Source: Dactylosporangium aurantiacum
GTDB lineage: Bacteria; Actinomycetota; Actinomycetes; Mycobacteriales; Micromonosporaceae
Reading direction: 5' to 3'
Length of the DNA: 64,000 nt
Assembly: GCF_000716715.1 (NCBI RefSeq)
Contig: NZ_JNYJ01000054.1
Span: forward strand, 124,001-188,000
Part shown: one piece after another, positions 56,485 through 64,000 of the stretch
Layout of the letters: every line of letters starts with the position of its first letter
How positions within the stretch are numbered: the first letter of the stretch is position 1
The notes under the pieces: generated by a model
Databases searched by the model: none
What the model was told of the DNA's origin: nothing
The model's input: only the letters and a program-made list of their open reading frames with translations
Position numbers and translations under genes: made by a program

Positions 56485-56838
56485 ATGTCCACTCCGCACC
56501 GATATTCCGACACGGTGCAAACCGTCCTTGATGCGCTGGATGGTGGAATCGCTCCCGACCGGCTCGCGCTGCGTGACGCCGTGCGAGAGCTCCTGGCTGA
56601 CCTGCGGTCCCGAGTTCCCGGCCGTTCGGTGGAGGTGCGGGTTCCTCCGTACGGCGCGATTCAATGCGTCGAGGGCCCCCGGCATACGAGAGGTACGCCA
56701 CCCAACGTCGTGGAGACCGATCCCGCCACCTGGTTGGAGATCGCCACGGGACGGAAAACCTGGCATGAAGCAGTCAGCACTGGGAAGATCCGCGCCAGCG
56801 GGGTTCGGGCCGATTTATCGGCCTATCTACCCTTGTAA
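56485..56838 (+). CDS. sterol-carrier-family (SCP2-like) protein
   Basis: 117 residues from ATG 56485 (MSTPHRYSDTVQTVLDALDGG). The C-terminal half has VEVRVPPYGAIQCVEGPRHTRGTPPNVVETDPATWLEIATGRKTWHEAVSTGKIRASGVRADLSAYLPL, the ETDP-x-WL-x-A-x-G pattern of the SCP2-like family associated with purF in actinobacteria. It lies 183 bp upstream of purF, the usual position in Micromonosporaceae. Proposed roles (lipid transfer or metabolic link) are unproven. Confidence 0.9.
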   Translation: MSTPHRYSDTVQTVLDALDGGIAPDRLALRDAVRELLADLRSRVPGRSVEVRVPPYGAIQCVEGPRHTRGTPPNVVETDPATWLEIATGRKTWHEAVSTGKIRASGVRADLSAYLPL

Positions 56839-57021
56839 CTCCGCAAAACGTACGGGACACTGATTACGAACAGCGCGCGAACTGTGGCTGTGCGTCATGC
56901 CAAATTCCTCGCGTACACTTTGGGACGCGAAGGCGACCGAATAACGGCGCCTATCAGGTCGGACTCCCCTCGACCCACACCGCCGACGACCCTCGGCAAC
57001 TGCGACGACAGGAGCGGCAAC

Positions 57022-58581
57022 GTGCCCCGAGGCGATGGCCGGTTGAGCCATGAGCTCGACCCCCAGCGTCCAGGTCCCCAGGACAAGTGCGGTGTGTTCG
57101 GCGTCTGGGCGCCGGGCGAAGAGGTCGCGAAGATGACCTACTACGGGCTGTACGCGCTACAGCACCGTGGGCAGGAAGCGGCCGGCATCGCGGTGTCCGA
57201 CGGCTCCGGCGTGGTGGTCTACAAGGACCTCGGCCTCGTGTCCCAGGTCTTCGACGAGCCGACCCTGGCGAGCCTGCACGGCCACATCGCCATCGGCCAC
57301 GCGCGCTACTCGACCACCGGCGGGTCCAACTGGGAGAACGCGCAGCCCACGCTGCGCTCGACCACCCCGGGCGAGGACCGCGGCGGCACCACGATCGCCC
57401 TGGCCCACAACGGCAACCTGGTCAACACGGCCGAGCTGGCCCGCCGCGTCGCCGAGCTCGGCGAGCCCGACCAGATGAACTCGACCAACGACACCGCGCT
57501 GGTCACGGCGCTGCTCGCGGCCCACCCCGACCGGTCGGTCGAGGCCGCGGCCCTGGACGTGCTGCCGACCCTGCGCGGCGCGTTCAGCTTCGTGTTCATG
57601 GACGAGGACACGCTCTACGCGGCCCGCGACGTCAACGGCGTCCGCCCGCTGGTCCTCGGCCGCCTCGAGCGTGGCTGGGTGGTGGCGAGCGAGACCGCCG
57701 CGCTCGACATCGTCGGCGCCAGCGTCGTGCGCGAGATCGAGCCCGGCGAGCTGATCGCCATCGACGAGCACGGCCTGCGCTCCAGCCGCTTCGGCACCCC
57801 GGACCCCAAGGGCTGCCTGTTCGAGTACGTCTACCTGGCCCGCCCCGACACCACCATCGTCGGGCGCAACGTCCACGCCGCGCGCGTGGCGATCGGCCGG
57901 ACGCTCGCCAAGGAGCACCCGGTCGAGGCCGACATGGTCATCCCGGTGCCGGAGTCCGGCACGCCGGCGGCGATCGGTTACGCGACCGAGTCCGGCATCC
58001 CGTTCGGCCACGGCCTCGTCAAGAACGCCTACGTCGGGCGCACCTTCATCCAGCCGTCCCAGACCATCCGCCAGCTGGGCATCCGGCTCAAGCTCAACCC
58101 GCTGCGCGACAACGTGCGGGGCAAGCGCCTCGTCGTCGTCGACGACTCCGTCGTGCGCGGCAACACACAACGTGCGATCGTTCGTATGTTGCGCGAAGCA
58201 GGCGCGGTCGAGGTGCACGTCCGCATCTCGTCGCCGCCGGTCAAGTGGCCGTGCTTCTACGGCATCGACTTCGCCACCCGGGCGGAGCTGCTTGCCAACG
58301 GGCTCGACCTCGAAGGGATCCGCCGGTCGATCGGCGCCGACTCGCTCGGCTACGTGTCGCTGCCCGGCTTGATCGCGGCGACGGAGCAGCCCGCCAACCG
58401 GCTGTGCAGCGCGTGCTTCGACGGTCAGTACCCGATCGAGCTGCCGGCCGACAACGTGATCGGCAAGCACGTCCTGGAAGGTGTGGCGCGTGCGGCGGGG
58501 GCCGCTCCCACCACGACGGACGGTGGCGCGGTCAGCGTCGCCGCCAGTCCGGGCGGTTCGGGCGCACTGCTGCGTCCGTGA
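57022..58581 (+). CDS. purF: amidophosphoribosyltransferase
   Basis: 519 residues from GTG 57022 (AGGAG upstream); the open frame to 56884 has no such site. A short propeptide (VPRGDGRLSHELDPQRPGPQDK) ends before Cys, giving the N-terminal nucleophile CGVFGVWAPGEEVAKM after processing. The Ntn glutaminase includes HNGNLVN and GHARYSTTG. The phosphoribosyltransferase domain has RLVVVDDSVVRGNTQRAIVRMLREAGA (PRPP-binding). C-terminal Cys residues near ISSPPVKWPCFYGIDF and RLCSACFDGQYP fit a 4Fe-4S cluster, as in Bacillus PurF. It catalyses the first step of purine synthesis: PRPP + Gln to phosphoribosylamine. Followed by purM, 58 bp away. Confidence 0.97.
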   Translation: MPRGDGRLSHELDPQRPGPQDKCGVFGVWAPGEEVAKMTYYGLYALQHRGQEAAGIAVSDGSGVVVYKDLGLVSQVFDEPTLASLHGHIAIGHARYSTTGGSNWENAQPTLRSTTPGEDRGGTTIALAHNGNLVNTAELARRVAELGEPDQMNSTNDTALVTALLAAHPDRSVEAAALDVLPTLRGAFSFVFMDEDTLYAARDVNGVRPLVLGRLERGWVVASETAALDIVGASVVREIEPGELIAIDEHGLRSSRFGTPDPKGCLFEYVYLARPDTTIVGRNVHAARVAIGRTLAKEHPVEADMVIPVPESGTPAAIGYATESGIPFGHGLVKNAYVGRTFIQPSQTIRQLGIRLKLNPLRDNVRGKRLVVVDDSVVRGNTQRAIVRMLREAGAVEVHVRISSPPVKWPCFYGIDFATRAELLANGLDLEGIRRSIGADSLGYVSLPGLIAATEQPANRLCSACFDGQYPIELPADNVIGKHVLEGVARAAGAAPTTTDGGAVSVAASPGGSGALLRP

Positions 58582-58639
58582 TCCGCCCACCCATAGCAAC
58601 ATGCGGTGGCCGCCGCCGAGGCAAATCTAAGGGGAGAAA

Positions 58640-59794
58640 GTGACGCACGTGGATGAGCGCGCCGAGAAGGCCGGTGAGACCGGCCAGGGCAGCACCCCCG
58701 AGCGGCAGTTGTGGACCGCCGGCAACGGCAGGAGCCGCAGGCGCACCGTGACGTATGCCGACGCGGGCGTGTCGATCCACGCCGGTGAGAAGGCCGTCGA
58801 GCTGCTGCGCACCAAGGTGCACCGCACGCACCGGCCCGAGGTCATGGGTGACATCGGCGGGTTCGCGGGCCTGTTCCGGCTCGACCTGAAGAAGTACAAG
58901 AACCCGATCCTCGCCTCGTCGACCGACGGTGTCGGCACGAAGCTGGCCATCGCCCAGGCCATGGGCATCCACGACACGGTCGGCATCGACCTGGTCGCGA
59001 TGGTGGTCGACGACCTGGTGGCCTGCGGCGCGGAGCCGCTGTTCCTGCTCGACTACATCGCCTGCGGCGAGGTCGTGCCGGACCGGGTCGCGGAGATCGG
59101 CGCGGGCATCGCCGACGGCTGCCGGTATGCGGGCTGCGCCCTGCTCGGCGGCGAGACGGCGGAGCACCCCGGCGTCATGCGCCCCGACGAGTACGACATC
59201 TCCGGCACCGGCGTCGGCGTGGTGGAAGAGGACGCGATCCTCGGCCGCGACCGGGTCGAGGTCGGCGACGTCGTCATCGCCCTGCGCTCCACCGGCCTGC
59301 ACTCCAACGGCTACTCCCTGGTCCGGCACGTGCTGCTCGGCGCCGGCCGGATGCGGCTGGACAGCGTGATCGACGAGTTCGGCTCGCAGCGCACGCTCGG
59401 CGAGGAGCTGCTCACGCCGACCCGCATCTACGCGAAGGACTGCCTCGACCTCATCAAGGAGAGCGAGATCCACGCGTATGCCCACGTCACGGGCGGCGGT
59501 ATCCCCGGCAACCTGGTCCGGGTCCTGCCGGAGCACGTCGACGCGGTCGTGGACCGCTCGACCTGGCGCCCGCAGCCCATCTTCGAGCTCGTGCGCACCA
59601 AGGGGCGCATCGAGGACATGGAGATGGAGAGCACCTTCAACATGGGCATCGGCATGCTGACCGTCGTCTCCGCCGAGGACGCCGACCGCACCCTGGCGTT
59701 CCTCGCCGGCCGCGGCGTGGACGCCTGGCAGGTCGGCGAGGTCATCGAGGGCACCGGTCAGGTGCAGATGGTCGGCTCGCACACCAGGGGCTGA
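58640..59794 (+). CDS. purM: phosphoribosylformylglycinamidine cyclo-ligase
   Basis: 384 residues from GTG 58640; the first ~35 residues are a Ser/Arg-rich extension common in actinobacteria. Core motifs are YADAGVSIHAGEKAVELL, DIGGFAGLF, ASSTDGVGTKLAIA (substrate/ATP loop), ALLGGETAEHPGVM and TGGGIPGNLVRVLP. PurM converts FGAM to AIR (step five of purine synthesis) in the cytosol. It is adjacent to purF in the same direction. A hairpin 12 bp after the stop separates it from the triceptide genes, although readthrough could still occur. Confidence 0.97.
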   Translation: MTHVDERAEKAGETGQGSTPERQLWTAGNGRSRRRTVTYADAGVSIHAGEKAVELLRTKVHRTHRPEVMGDIGGFAGLFRLDLKKYKNPILASSTDGVGTKLAIAQAMGIHDTVGIDLVAMVVDDLVACGAEPLFLLDYIACGEVVPDRVAEIGAGIADGCRYAGCALLGGETAEHPGVMRPDEYDISGTGVGVVEEDAILGRDRVEVGDVVIALRSTGLHSNGYSLVRHVLLGAGRMRLDSVIDEFGSQRTLGEELLTPTRIYAKDCLDLIKESEIHAYAHVTGGGIPGNLVRVLPEHVDAVVDRSTWRPQPIFELVRTKGRIEDMEMESTFNMGIGMLTVVSAEDADRTLAFLAGRGVDAWQVGEVIEGTGQVQMVGSHTRG

Positions 59795-59805
59795 CGCGGC
59801 GTTGT

Positions 59806-59842
59806 CGGAATAGGCGGGATTGGAGAAGTCTCGCCTATTCCG
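59806..59842 (+). terminator. terminator between purM and the rSAM gene
   Basis: CGGAATAGGCG (59806-59816) pairs with CGCCTATTCCG (59832-59842); a further GGGA/TCTC pairing shortens the loop. It starts 12 bp after the purM stop. Confidence 0.75.
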
Positions 59843-59853
59843 ATCTCCAGGTC

Positions 59854-59882
59854 TTACCGCAGCGAGACAAGAGACCTAGGCT
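59854..59882 (+). promoter_or_regulatory. candidate sigma70-type promoter for the triceptide genes
   Basis: TTACCG (59854-59859), 17-bp spacer, TAGGCT (59877-59882), 40 bp before the GTG of the radical SAM gene and directly after the purM hairpin. The boxes match the main actinobacterial consensus only in part. Confidence 0.45.
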
Positions 59883-59921
59883 GAACCGACACGTCCCTAC
59901 GCCCAAAAGGAGGACGGGGCG

Positions 59922-61028
59922 GTGTCGTGGAACGGCATGCGGGGCATTTCCCCGGTCCCGAGCTATGTCGTGATGCAGCCCACGACGTTGTGCAATCTTG
60001 ACTGCACGTACTGCTACCTTCCCTTCCGCGCCCGGGACAACCGGATGAGCCCCGAGGTCGCGCGCGCGGTGGCCGACTCGGTCAACGTCTGGGCCGCCGG
60101 CGATGACCGGTTCTCGGTGGTCTGGCACGGCGGGGAGCCCCTCGCGGCGGGCCGCCAGGCCCTCGCCGAGCTGATGGCGCCGTTCACGGGCGTCGAGCAC
60201 CACGTCCAGACCAACGCCACGCTCGTCGACGACGCCTGGTGCGAGTTCTTCGCCGCGCACCGGATGCACGTCAGCGTCAGCGTCGACGGTCCGGCCGACC
60301 TGAACGGCCACCGTGTCGATCGGGCCGGCGCACCCTCGTACCGGCGGATCCGGCGCGGCATCGAGACGCTGCGGCGCCACGGGATCCCGTTCTCGGCGCT
60401 CTGCGTCGTGGGCGCCCCCACCCCCGGGCTCGCCACCCGGCTCTACGACTACTTCCTCGACCTCGGCTGCGACGTCCTCGGGATCAACATCGAGGAGCAG
60501 GAGGGGGTCAACGCCCGCGTCAACGACTTCGGCACCGAGGCGGTCCGCGCCTTCTGGGCGGAGCTCGTCGCGGCGTGGCGGCGCGACCCGCGCATCCACG
60601 TGCGGGAGATCGAGTGGACGCTGCGCTACGCCGGCGCGGTCCTGACCGGCGACGCCGACGACGTGCTGCCCGCGGCGCTCGACCCGATCCCGACGATCGC
60701 CGCCGACGGCCGGGTCTTCCTGCTCTCACCCGAGTTGGCGGGTTTCACCGACGCCCGGTACGGCGACTTCTCCTCCGGCAACGTCCTGCGGACGCCCCTG
60801 GCGAGCATCCTGGCCGGCGCGGCCGGGTCCGCCGACTGGGTGCCGGAGTACCTGCGCGGGGTGGAGGCGTGCCGGTCGACCTGCCCGTACTTCGGCTTCT
60901 GCGGCGGTGCGCATGCGGCGAACCGCTACTTCGAGCACGGCAGGTTCGACGGCACGCAGACGCGTCACTGCCGCAACAGCAAGATTTGCCTTCTGGAGGG
61001 AGTGCTGGACCATGCCGGAGCACGCTGA
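59922..61028 (+). CDS. amcB: radical SAM/SPASM cyclophane-forming peptide maturase (triceptide type)
   Basis: 368 residues from GTG 59922 with a strong AAAAGGAGG eight bases upstream. The radical SAM cluster is C24NLDCTYC31 (CxxxCxxC), with the SAM-binding WHGGEP at 68-73. The SPASM auxiliary-cluster Cys residues are C317-x3-C321-x5-C327 (CRSTCPYFGFCGG) and C350/C356. The overall layout matches actinobacterial maturases that link an aromatic ring to the beta-carbon of a residue two positions on (three-residue cyclophanes). The stop lies 17 bp inside the peptide gene, so they are coupled. I believe this is the AmcB subfamily known from Amycolatopsis and relatives; the symbol is tentative. Confidence 0.88.
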   Translation: MSWNGMRGISPVPSYVVMQPTTLCNLDCTYCYLPFRARDNRMSPEVARAVADSVNVWAAGDDRFSVVWHGGEPLAAGRQALAELMAPFTGVEHHVQTNATLVDDAWCEFFAAHRMHVSVSVDGPADLNGHRVDRAGAPSYRRIRRGIETLRRHGIPFSALCVVGAPTPGLATRLYDYFLDLGCDVLGINIEEQEGVNARVNDFGTEAVRAFWAELVAAWRRDPRIHVREIEWTLRYAGAVLTGDADDVLPAALDPIPTIAADGRVFLLSPELAGFTDARYGDFSSGNVLRTPLASILAGAAGSADWVPEYLRGVEACRSTCPYFGFCGGAHAANRYFEHGRFDGTQTRHCRNSKICLLEGVLDHAGAR

Positions 61029-61209
61029 CCCGGTCACGGAGCGCGTCCACGGAGCCGCTGAGGGCCTCCGTGCGCTGCTCGACGAGGCCGCGCTGGCAAG
61101 GGCCGCCCGCGCGGAGGCGAGTGGCGAGGACGGCGCCAGCGCCGTCTGTGCCTGGAACCATTTCGAGAACATCCCGACCTTCTACAACTGGAACAACCGT
61201 CCTCGTTGA
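61012..61209 (+). CDS. amcA: triceptide (multi-cyclophane) RiPP precursor peptide
   Basis: 65 residues from ATG 61012, with GGAGGG twelve to seventeen bases upstream inside the maturase gene. The leader (1-~45) is a charged amphipathic helix (MPEHADPVTERVHGAAEGLR, RAARAEASGEDGAS). The core CAWNHFENIPTFYNWNNRPR (46-65) contains three aromatic-X-Asn triplets, F51-E-N53, F57-Y-N59 and W60-N-N62, exactly the Omega1-X2-X3 pattern recognised by three-residue cyclophane-forming enzymes. H50, Y58 and C46 are also present. The longer frame from 60907 lies within the maturase. Its 3' side has a hairpin at 61301-61327. The symbol amcA is tentative. Confidence 0.85.
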   Translation: MPEHADPVTERVHGAAEGLRALLDEAALARAARAEASGEDGASAVCAWNHFENIPTFYNWNNRPR

Positions 61210-61300
61210 GGGCCGCGCCAGAGGTGTCTGGATGTGCCTGAGCGCCCACGCGGTGCGCCGTCGAGAGAACGGCCACCGCGCGGGTGCCTCGGACACGACG

Positions 61301-61327
61301 CGGGCACGTGGGGTGTCCACGTGCCCG
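61301..61327 (+). terminator. hairpin after the triceptide precursor
   Basis: CGGGCACGTGG (61301-61311) and CCACGTGCCCG (61317-61327), a perfect 11-bp stem with a five-base loop, between the precursor and the convergent DUF3073 gene. It can serve both strands. Confidence 0.8.
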
Positions 61328-61347
61328 TCAGCCGGGTTGAGCGATGA

Positions 61348-61578
61348 TCAACGACTCCGTGAGCGCCAGTCGCTGTCGCTGGAGGAGTCGTCGTAGTTAC
61401 CGTCGTCCTCGTCGTCGGCCTCATCGTCGACCTGATCGCCAGATCCGGCGTAGTCGTCGTAAGACTTCGGGCTGCCCGCGAGCTCGCGCTGCAACGCGTC
61501 GAGGTCGGTGTTGGGGGAGTGGTACTTCAACTCCCTGGCCACCCTAGTCTGCTTGGCCTTCGCACGGCCGCGCCCCAT
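61348..61578 (-). CDS. DUF3073 protein
   Basis: 76 residues from ATG 61578: MGRGRAKAKQTRVARELKYH, then SPNTDLDALQRELAG and a very acidic C-terminus (DDYAGSGDQVDDEADDEDDG) ending SRSR. This is the DUF3073 family found throughout actinobacteria near purM. The basic head and acidic tail suggest interaction with nucleic acid or ribosomes, but no function is established. Upstream (61579-61774) I see no gene; the expected bldC is not present there. Confidence 0.93.
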   Translation of the reverse strand: MGRGRAKAKQTRVARELKYHSPNTDLDALQRELAGSPKSYDDYAGSGDQVDDEADDEDDGNYDDSSSDSDWRSRSR

Positions 61579-61774
61579 GGCTCGACCCCCTCGCACAGAA
61601 TTACGGGGCAGCCATTACCGGCAGGCCCCGACAACGTCAGGCATCTCTCGTGGCTCTTACGGTACATGTCGAGGGCACCTTTCGGCATCTCGCCCCTGCC
61701 GACCAATTCGGTGGCGTTGCTTACCCGACCGGTCTGGTTGGGTAAGCACCACCGTCGTACTGTGGTCGTCACGC

Positions 61775-62833
61775 TTACAGGAGGATCGTACGGAGCCTTC
61801 CGACGTCGGCCATCCGCCGTTCGGCGAGGCGATCCGCCGCGACCGCCGGTGGAACCCCCTCAGCCTCCGCGAGCTGCAGGATCTCCCGCGTGGTGTCGAA
61901 GATCCGGGCGGCCCGCTGCTGGGCCCGGGCGAAGTTGAAGCCCTCGATCTCGTCGGCCACCTGGATGACCCCGCCGGAGTTGACGACATAGTCCGGGGCG
62001 TAGAGGACGTCGCGCTCGGCGAGCATCTTCTCCACCCCCGGGTGAGCCAGCTGGTTGTTCGCCGCGCCCGCGACGATCTTGGCGCGCAGCACCGCCACGG
62101 TCTCGTCGTTGAGCGCCCCGCCGAGCGCGCACGGCGCGTAGACGTCGAGGTCGGCGGCGACCAGGTCCTGGTTGCTGTCGACCACGTCCACCTGCGGATA
62201 CGTGCTGCGGACCCACTCCACCGCGCGCTCGCTGACGTCGGTCGCGACGACCGCGGCGCCGTCCTCGATGAGGTGCTCGGTGAGGTGCTTGCCGACCTTG
62301 CCGAGCCCGGCGATGCCGACCCGCCGGCCGGCGAGGCTCGCCGTGCCCCAGCGGTGCTCGGCGGCCGCCCGCATGCCCTGGAAGACCCCGTAGGCGGTAA
62401 GGACCGACGAATCGCCCGCGCCGCCGTGCGACTCGGAGCGCCCGGTGACGAACCTGGTCTCCTTCGCCACCACGTCCATGTCCTGCACATACGTGCCCAC
62501 ATCGCACGCCGTGTAGTAACGACCGCCCAGCGACTGGACGAACCGGCCGTAGGCGCGCAGCAGCGCCTCGCTCTTGTCCTTGTCCGGGTCGCCCCAGATC
62601 ACCGCCTTGCCACCGCCGAGGTCGAGCCCGGCGAGCGCGTTCTTGTAGGCCATGCCGCGCGACAGGTCGAGGACGTCGTGCAGGGCGTCGTCCTCCGACG
62701 CGTAGGGGTAGAAACGGGTCCCGCCCAGTGCCGGACCGAGCGCCGTCGAGTAGATGGCGATGATCGCGCGCAGGCCGGACGGCCGGTCGTGACAGTAGAC
62801 GACCTGCTCGTGGCTGGTGGTGAAGACACCCAT
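61775..62833 (-). CDS. Glu/Leu/Phe/Val dehydrogenase (probably valine/leucine dehydrogenase)
   Basis: 352 residues. The substrate domain contains [61 protein letters not shown], in which GGGK and the K of MAYKNALA are the family catalytic lysines. The NAD domain is [39 protein letters not shown], and [17 protein letters not shown] closes it. It catalyses oxidative deamination of branched-chain amino acids to keto acids with NAD. These provide starters for fatty acid and polyketide synthesis in actinobacteria. Its place near purM/DUF3073 is conserved in this group. Confidence 0.94.
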   Translation of the reverse strand: MGVFTTSHEQVVYCHDRPSGLRAIIAIYSTALGPALGGTRFYPYASEDDALHDVLDLSRGMAYKNALAGLDLGGGKAVIWGDPDKDKSEALLRAYGRFVQSLGGRYYTACDVGTYVQDMDVVAKETRFVTGRSESHGGAGDSSVLTAYGVFQGMRAAAEHRWGTASLAGRRVGIAGLGKVGKHLTEHLIEDGAAVVATDVSERAVEWVRSTYPQVDVVDSNQDLVAADLDVYAPCALGGALNDETVAVLRAKIVAGAANNQLAHPGVEKMLAERDVLYAPDYVVNSGGVIQVADEIEGFNFARAQQRAARIFDTTREILQLAEAEGVPPAVAADRLAERRMADVGRLRTILL

Positions 62834-62930
62834 GGATGCTCCTGTGTCGGTGGGGGCCGATCCTCGTGAGACGGCGCCTGTGTACCGACCCTAATACCGA
62901 TGGCCGACGGTTTCGTGCGACGATCGGGCC

Positions 62931-63770
62931 GTGCCGTCGCTCTTCGCGTCATACCTGCGGGTATACGAGCCGCTGGCCGCCTTCGACCGCGATCACCAGT
63001 TGTACTGGCGTCGCTACGTGAAGGAGGGCCGGGCAGTCGCGCTGTCCGACGGTCCCGGCCGGCAGCGGACCTCGGTCATCGAGGCGCTCGGCGCGGGCTG
63101 GACCCGCCTGCCGGACCTGCCCGACGAGGCCTACGTCCTGGAGGCCGACGACACGCTGCTCGTCTGCCCGTGGAACCTGCGCATCCGGGTCGCCGAGGCA
63201 GCCCTGACCGCCCGCGACGGGGTGCCGAGCGTGATCGCCGACGCCTTCGTGCCGCCGGTCCTCGCCGGCCTGGCGCAGACCGTCGTCGACGACTGGCGCA
63301 GCGGCGACCACGTCCTGGAGCGCGGGCTGCCGCGGGTGCACGAGCAGGTCGCGACGTGGGGCGTGCCGCTGCGCTGGTTCGTCTTCGTCGACCTGGAGGA
63401 GCGGGAGCTGTCGCTGCGGCCGGGCCGGCGGGTGCTGCGCTACCGCACCGAGATCTCCAAGGCGCGCCGGCGGGCGCACCGGGCCTATGCGGTGCTGCGC
63501 CGCGCCATCGGCGACGCGCCGATCACCGTCGCGGTGGAGGAGACGGCGCGCTGGCTCGAGGAGTTCCACTCCCGGTCGATCGTTGAGCTGGACTACGGCG
63601 GCCTGGTCAACCTGCTCTCCGACGAGACGCTGATCGAGGACGACTCGCCGGGCCTGGTGGCGGCGGGACTGTCCAGCGTGGCGCGCGGCGACGCCGATGA
63701 GGCCACCGAGGTGTACGAGAAGCTGGTCGAGCGTTGGCGCGCCGTACAGCTGCTGGAGCGCTGCAACTAG
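62931..63770 (+). CDS. conserved actinobacterial hypothetical protein
   Basis: 279 residues from GTG 62931 (MPSLFASYLRVYEPLAAFDRDHQLYWRRYVKEGRAVA). Other features are LPDEAYVLEADDTLLVCPWNLRIRVAEAALTARDGVPSVIADAFVPP and LDYGGLVNLLSDETLIEDDSPGLVAAGLSSVARGDADEATEVYEKLVERW. The protein is soluble with no recognisable catalytic motif. It is conserved in Micromonosporaceae and Pseudonocardiales next to the dehydrogenase gene, divergent here by 97 bp. The function is unknown. Confidence 0.85.
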   Translation: MPSLFASYLRVYEPLAAFDRDHQLYWRRYVKEGRAVALSDGPGRQRTSVIEALGAGWTRLPDLPDEAYVLEADDTLLVCPWNLRIRVAEAALTARDGVPSVIADAFVPPVLAGLAQTVVDDWRSGDHVLERGLPRVHEQVATWGVPLRWFVFVDLEERELSLRPGRRVLRYRTEISKARRRAHRAYAVLRRAIGDAPITVAVEETARWLEEFHSRSIVELDYGGLVNLLSDETLIEDDSPGLVAAGLSSVARGDADEATEVYEKLVERWRAVQLLERCN

Positions 63771-63791
63771 CCGCAACGGACGGTGATCACG

Positions 63792-63824
63792 AGGGGCCTG
63801 GCCGCCACGACGGCCGGGTCCCTT
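63792..63824 (+). terminator. terminator after the hypothetical gene
   Basis: AGGGGCCTGGCCG and CGGCCGGGTCCCTT form an imperfect 13-bp stem around CCACGA, followed by CTTCTT. It starts 22 bp after the 63770 stop. Confidence 0.65.
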
Positions 63825-63957
63825 CTTCGTGCTTCCCGCGGCCGGACCGGCATCGTCACAGGTAAATGTCCGGATCCCAACAGCCACGAACGGGTGTCAC
63901 CCTTCGCAACCGAATCGCTCCACGGTGGTGTCCGTTATGGGTTATTGGGAGGACTTT

Positions 63958-63990
63958 GTGGGCTACCACTCACCCGGTCGGGTGAGCTAG
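63958..63990 (+). CDS. possible ten-codon leader ORF at the right edge
   Basis: GTG 63958 preceded by GGGAGGA with ideal spacing encodes VGYHSPGRVS and stops at TAG 63988-63990. An inverted repeat CTCACCC/GGGTGAG (63969-63986) lies inside it. Whatever gene follows is outside the window; in related genomes bldC lies at about this place. Confidence 0.3.
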   Translation: MGYHSPGRVS

Positions 63991-64000
63991 ATTCGTATCG

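Noticed and set aside
60907..61209. Longer start for the triceptide precursor
   Set aside because: The first 35 codons lie in the maturase gene in another frame; ATG 61012 has its own Shine-Dalgarno and gives a typical 65-residue precursor.
61579..61774. Expected bldC between DUF3073 and the dehydrogenase
   Set aside because: No MerR-like HTH sequence is present in any frame; the gene may lie beyond the right edge.

Overview
The window is high-GC actinobacterial DNA, most likely from Micromonosporaceae (an Actinoplanes/Dactylosporangium/Micromonospora-type genome). The reasons are the codon bias, frequent GTG/TTG starts, four-base ATGA/GTGA gene overlaps, many secreted hydrolases, an F420-type oxidoreductase, a DmdR/IdeR-like iron box, and a right end carrying SCP-like protein, purF, purM, DUF3073 and a Glu/Leu/Val dehydrogenase. 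No database was searched; assignments rest on motifs, lengths and neighbourhoods.

Layout. 1-2.9 kb: minus-strand operon of a SWIM-like zinc-finger protein, an unrecognised 460-aa protein and a VWA protein that runs off the left edge. 3-5.2 kb: htpG with an NTF2-like gene coupled to its 3' end. 5.3-10.8 kb: an ECF sigma factor with its YCII/DGPF partner, a DUF5808 membrane protein, a WYL regulator divergent from an alpha/beta hydrolase, and a GlxA-type regulator. 10.8-18.4 kb: a STAND (NB-ARC/TPR) regulator, a 16-bp minisatellite, a secreted streptogrisin-like protease, and two tandem XRE-TPR paralogues, one with a 21-bp coding minisatellite. 18.5-26.3 kb: F420 enzyme, SUFU protein, PaiB-like protein, a large secreted FN3/propeller protein, a ribosomal-protection GTPase with an overlapping leader ORF, and a membrane-anchored beta-trefoil lectin. 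26.6-32.7 kb: a secreted beta-helix protein behind LacI-like operators, a BBE-type flavoenzyme, a stand-alone CheB domain and small proteins. 32.9-37.8 kb: a second STAND regulator, a STAS/HATPase pair and a sigma factor with a CU044_5270 partner. 37.9-40.5 kb: decayed DNA (broken transposition ATPase, HAF-like fragment, broken secreted gene) flanking tRNA-Arg(ACG) and tRNA-Ser(GCT).

40.6-50 kb: a Lys/Ala/Pro-rich EcsC fusion, a cucumisin-like subtilase, a CPBP protease, a globin-reductase with an upstream palindrome, a PPOX-fold protein and a HTH-peptide deformylase fusion. 50-56.3 kb: an iron-box FhuF-like protein, MEDS-STAS and MEDS-HATPase switch proteins, a NUDIX hydrolase and a membrane protein with a Gly/Tyr-rich tail. 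56.5-64 kb: the purine block, the dehydrogenase and a conserved hypothetical gene.

The most striking locus is at 59.8-61.3 kb. A radical SAM/SPASM maturase (59922-61028) overlaps by 17 bp a 65-residue peptide (61012-61209) whose C-terminus reads FENIPTFYNWNNRPR. That sequence holds three aromatic-X-Asn triplets, as expected of a triceptide (three-residue cyclophane) RiPP precursor. Promoter, strong ribosome binding site and a downstream hairpin make it a compact two-gene unit next to purM. Two further unusual items are the XRE-peptide deformylase fusion (48135-49688) and the TTG-started ribosomal-protection gene with an overlapping leader ORF (25345-25455).
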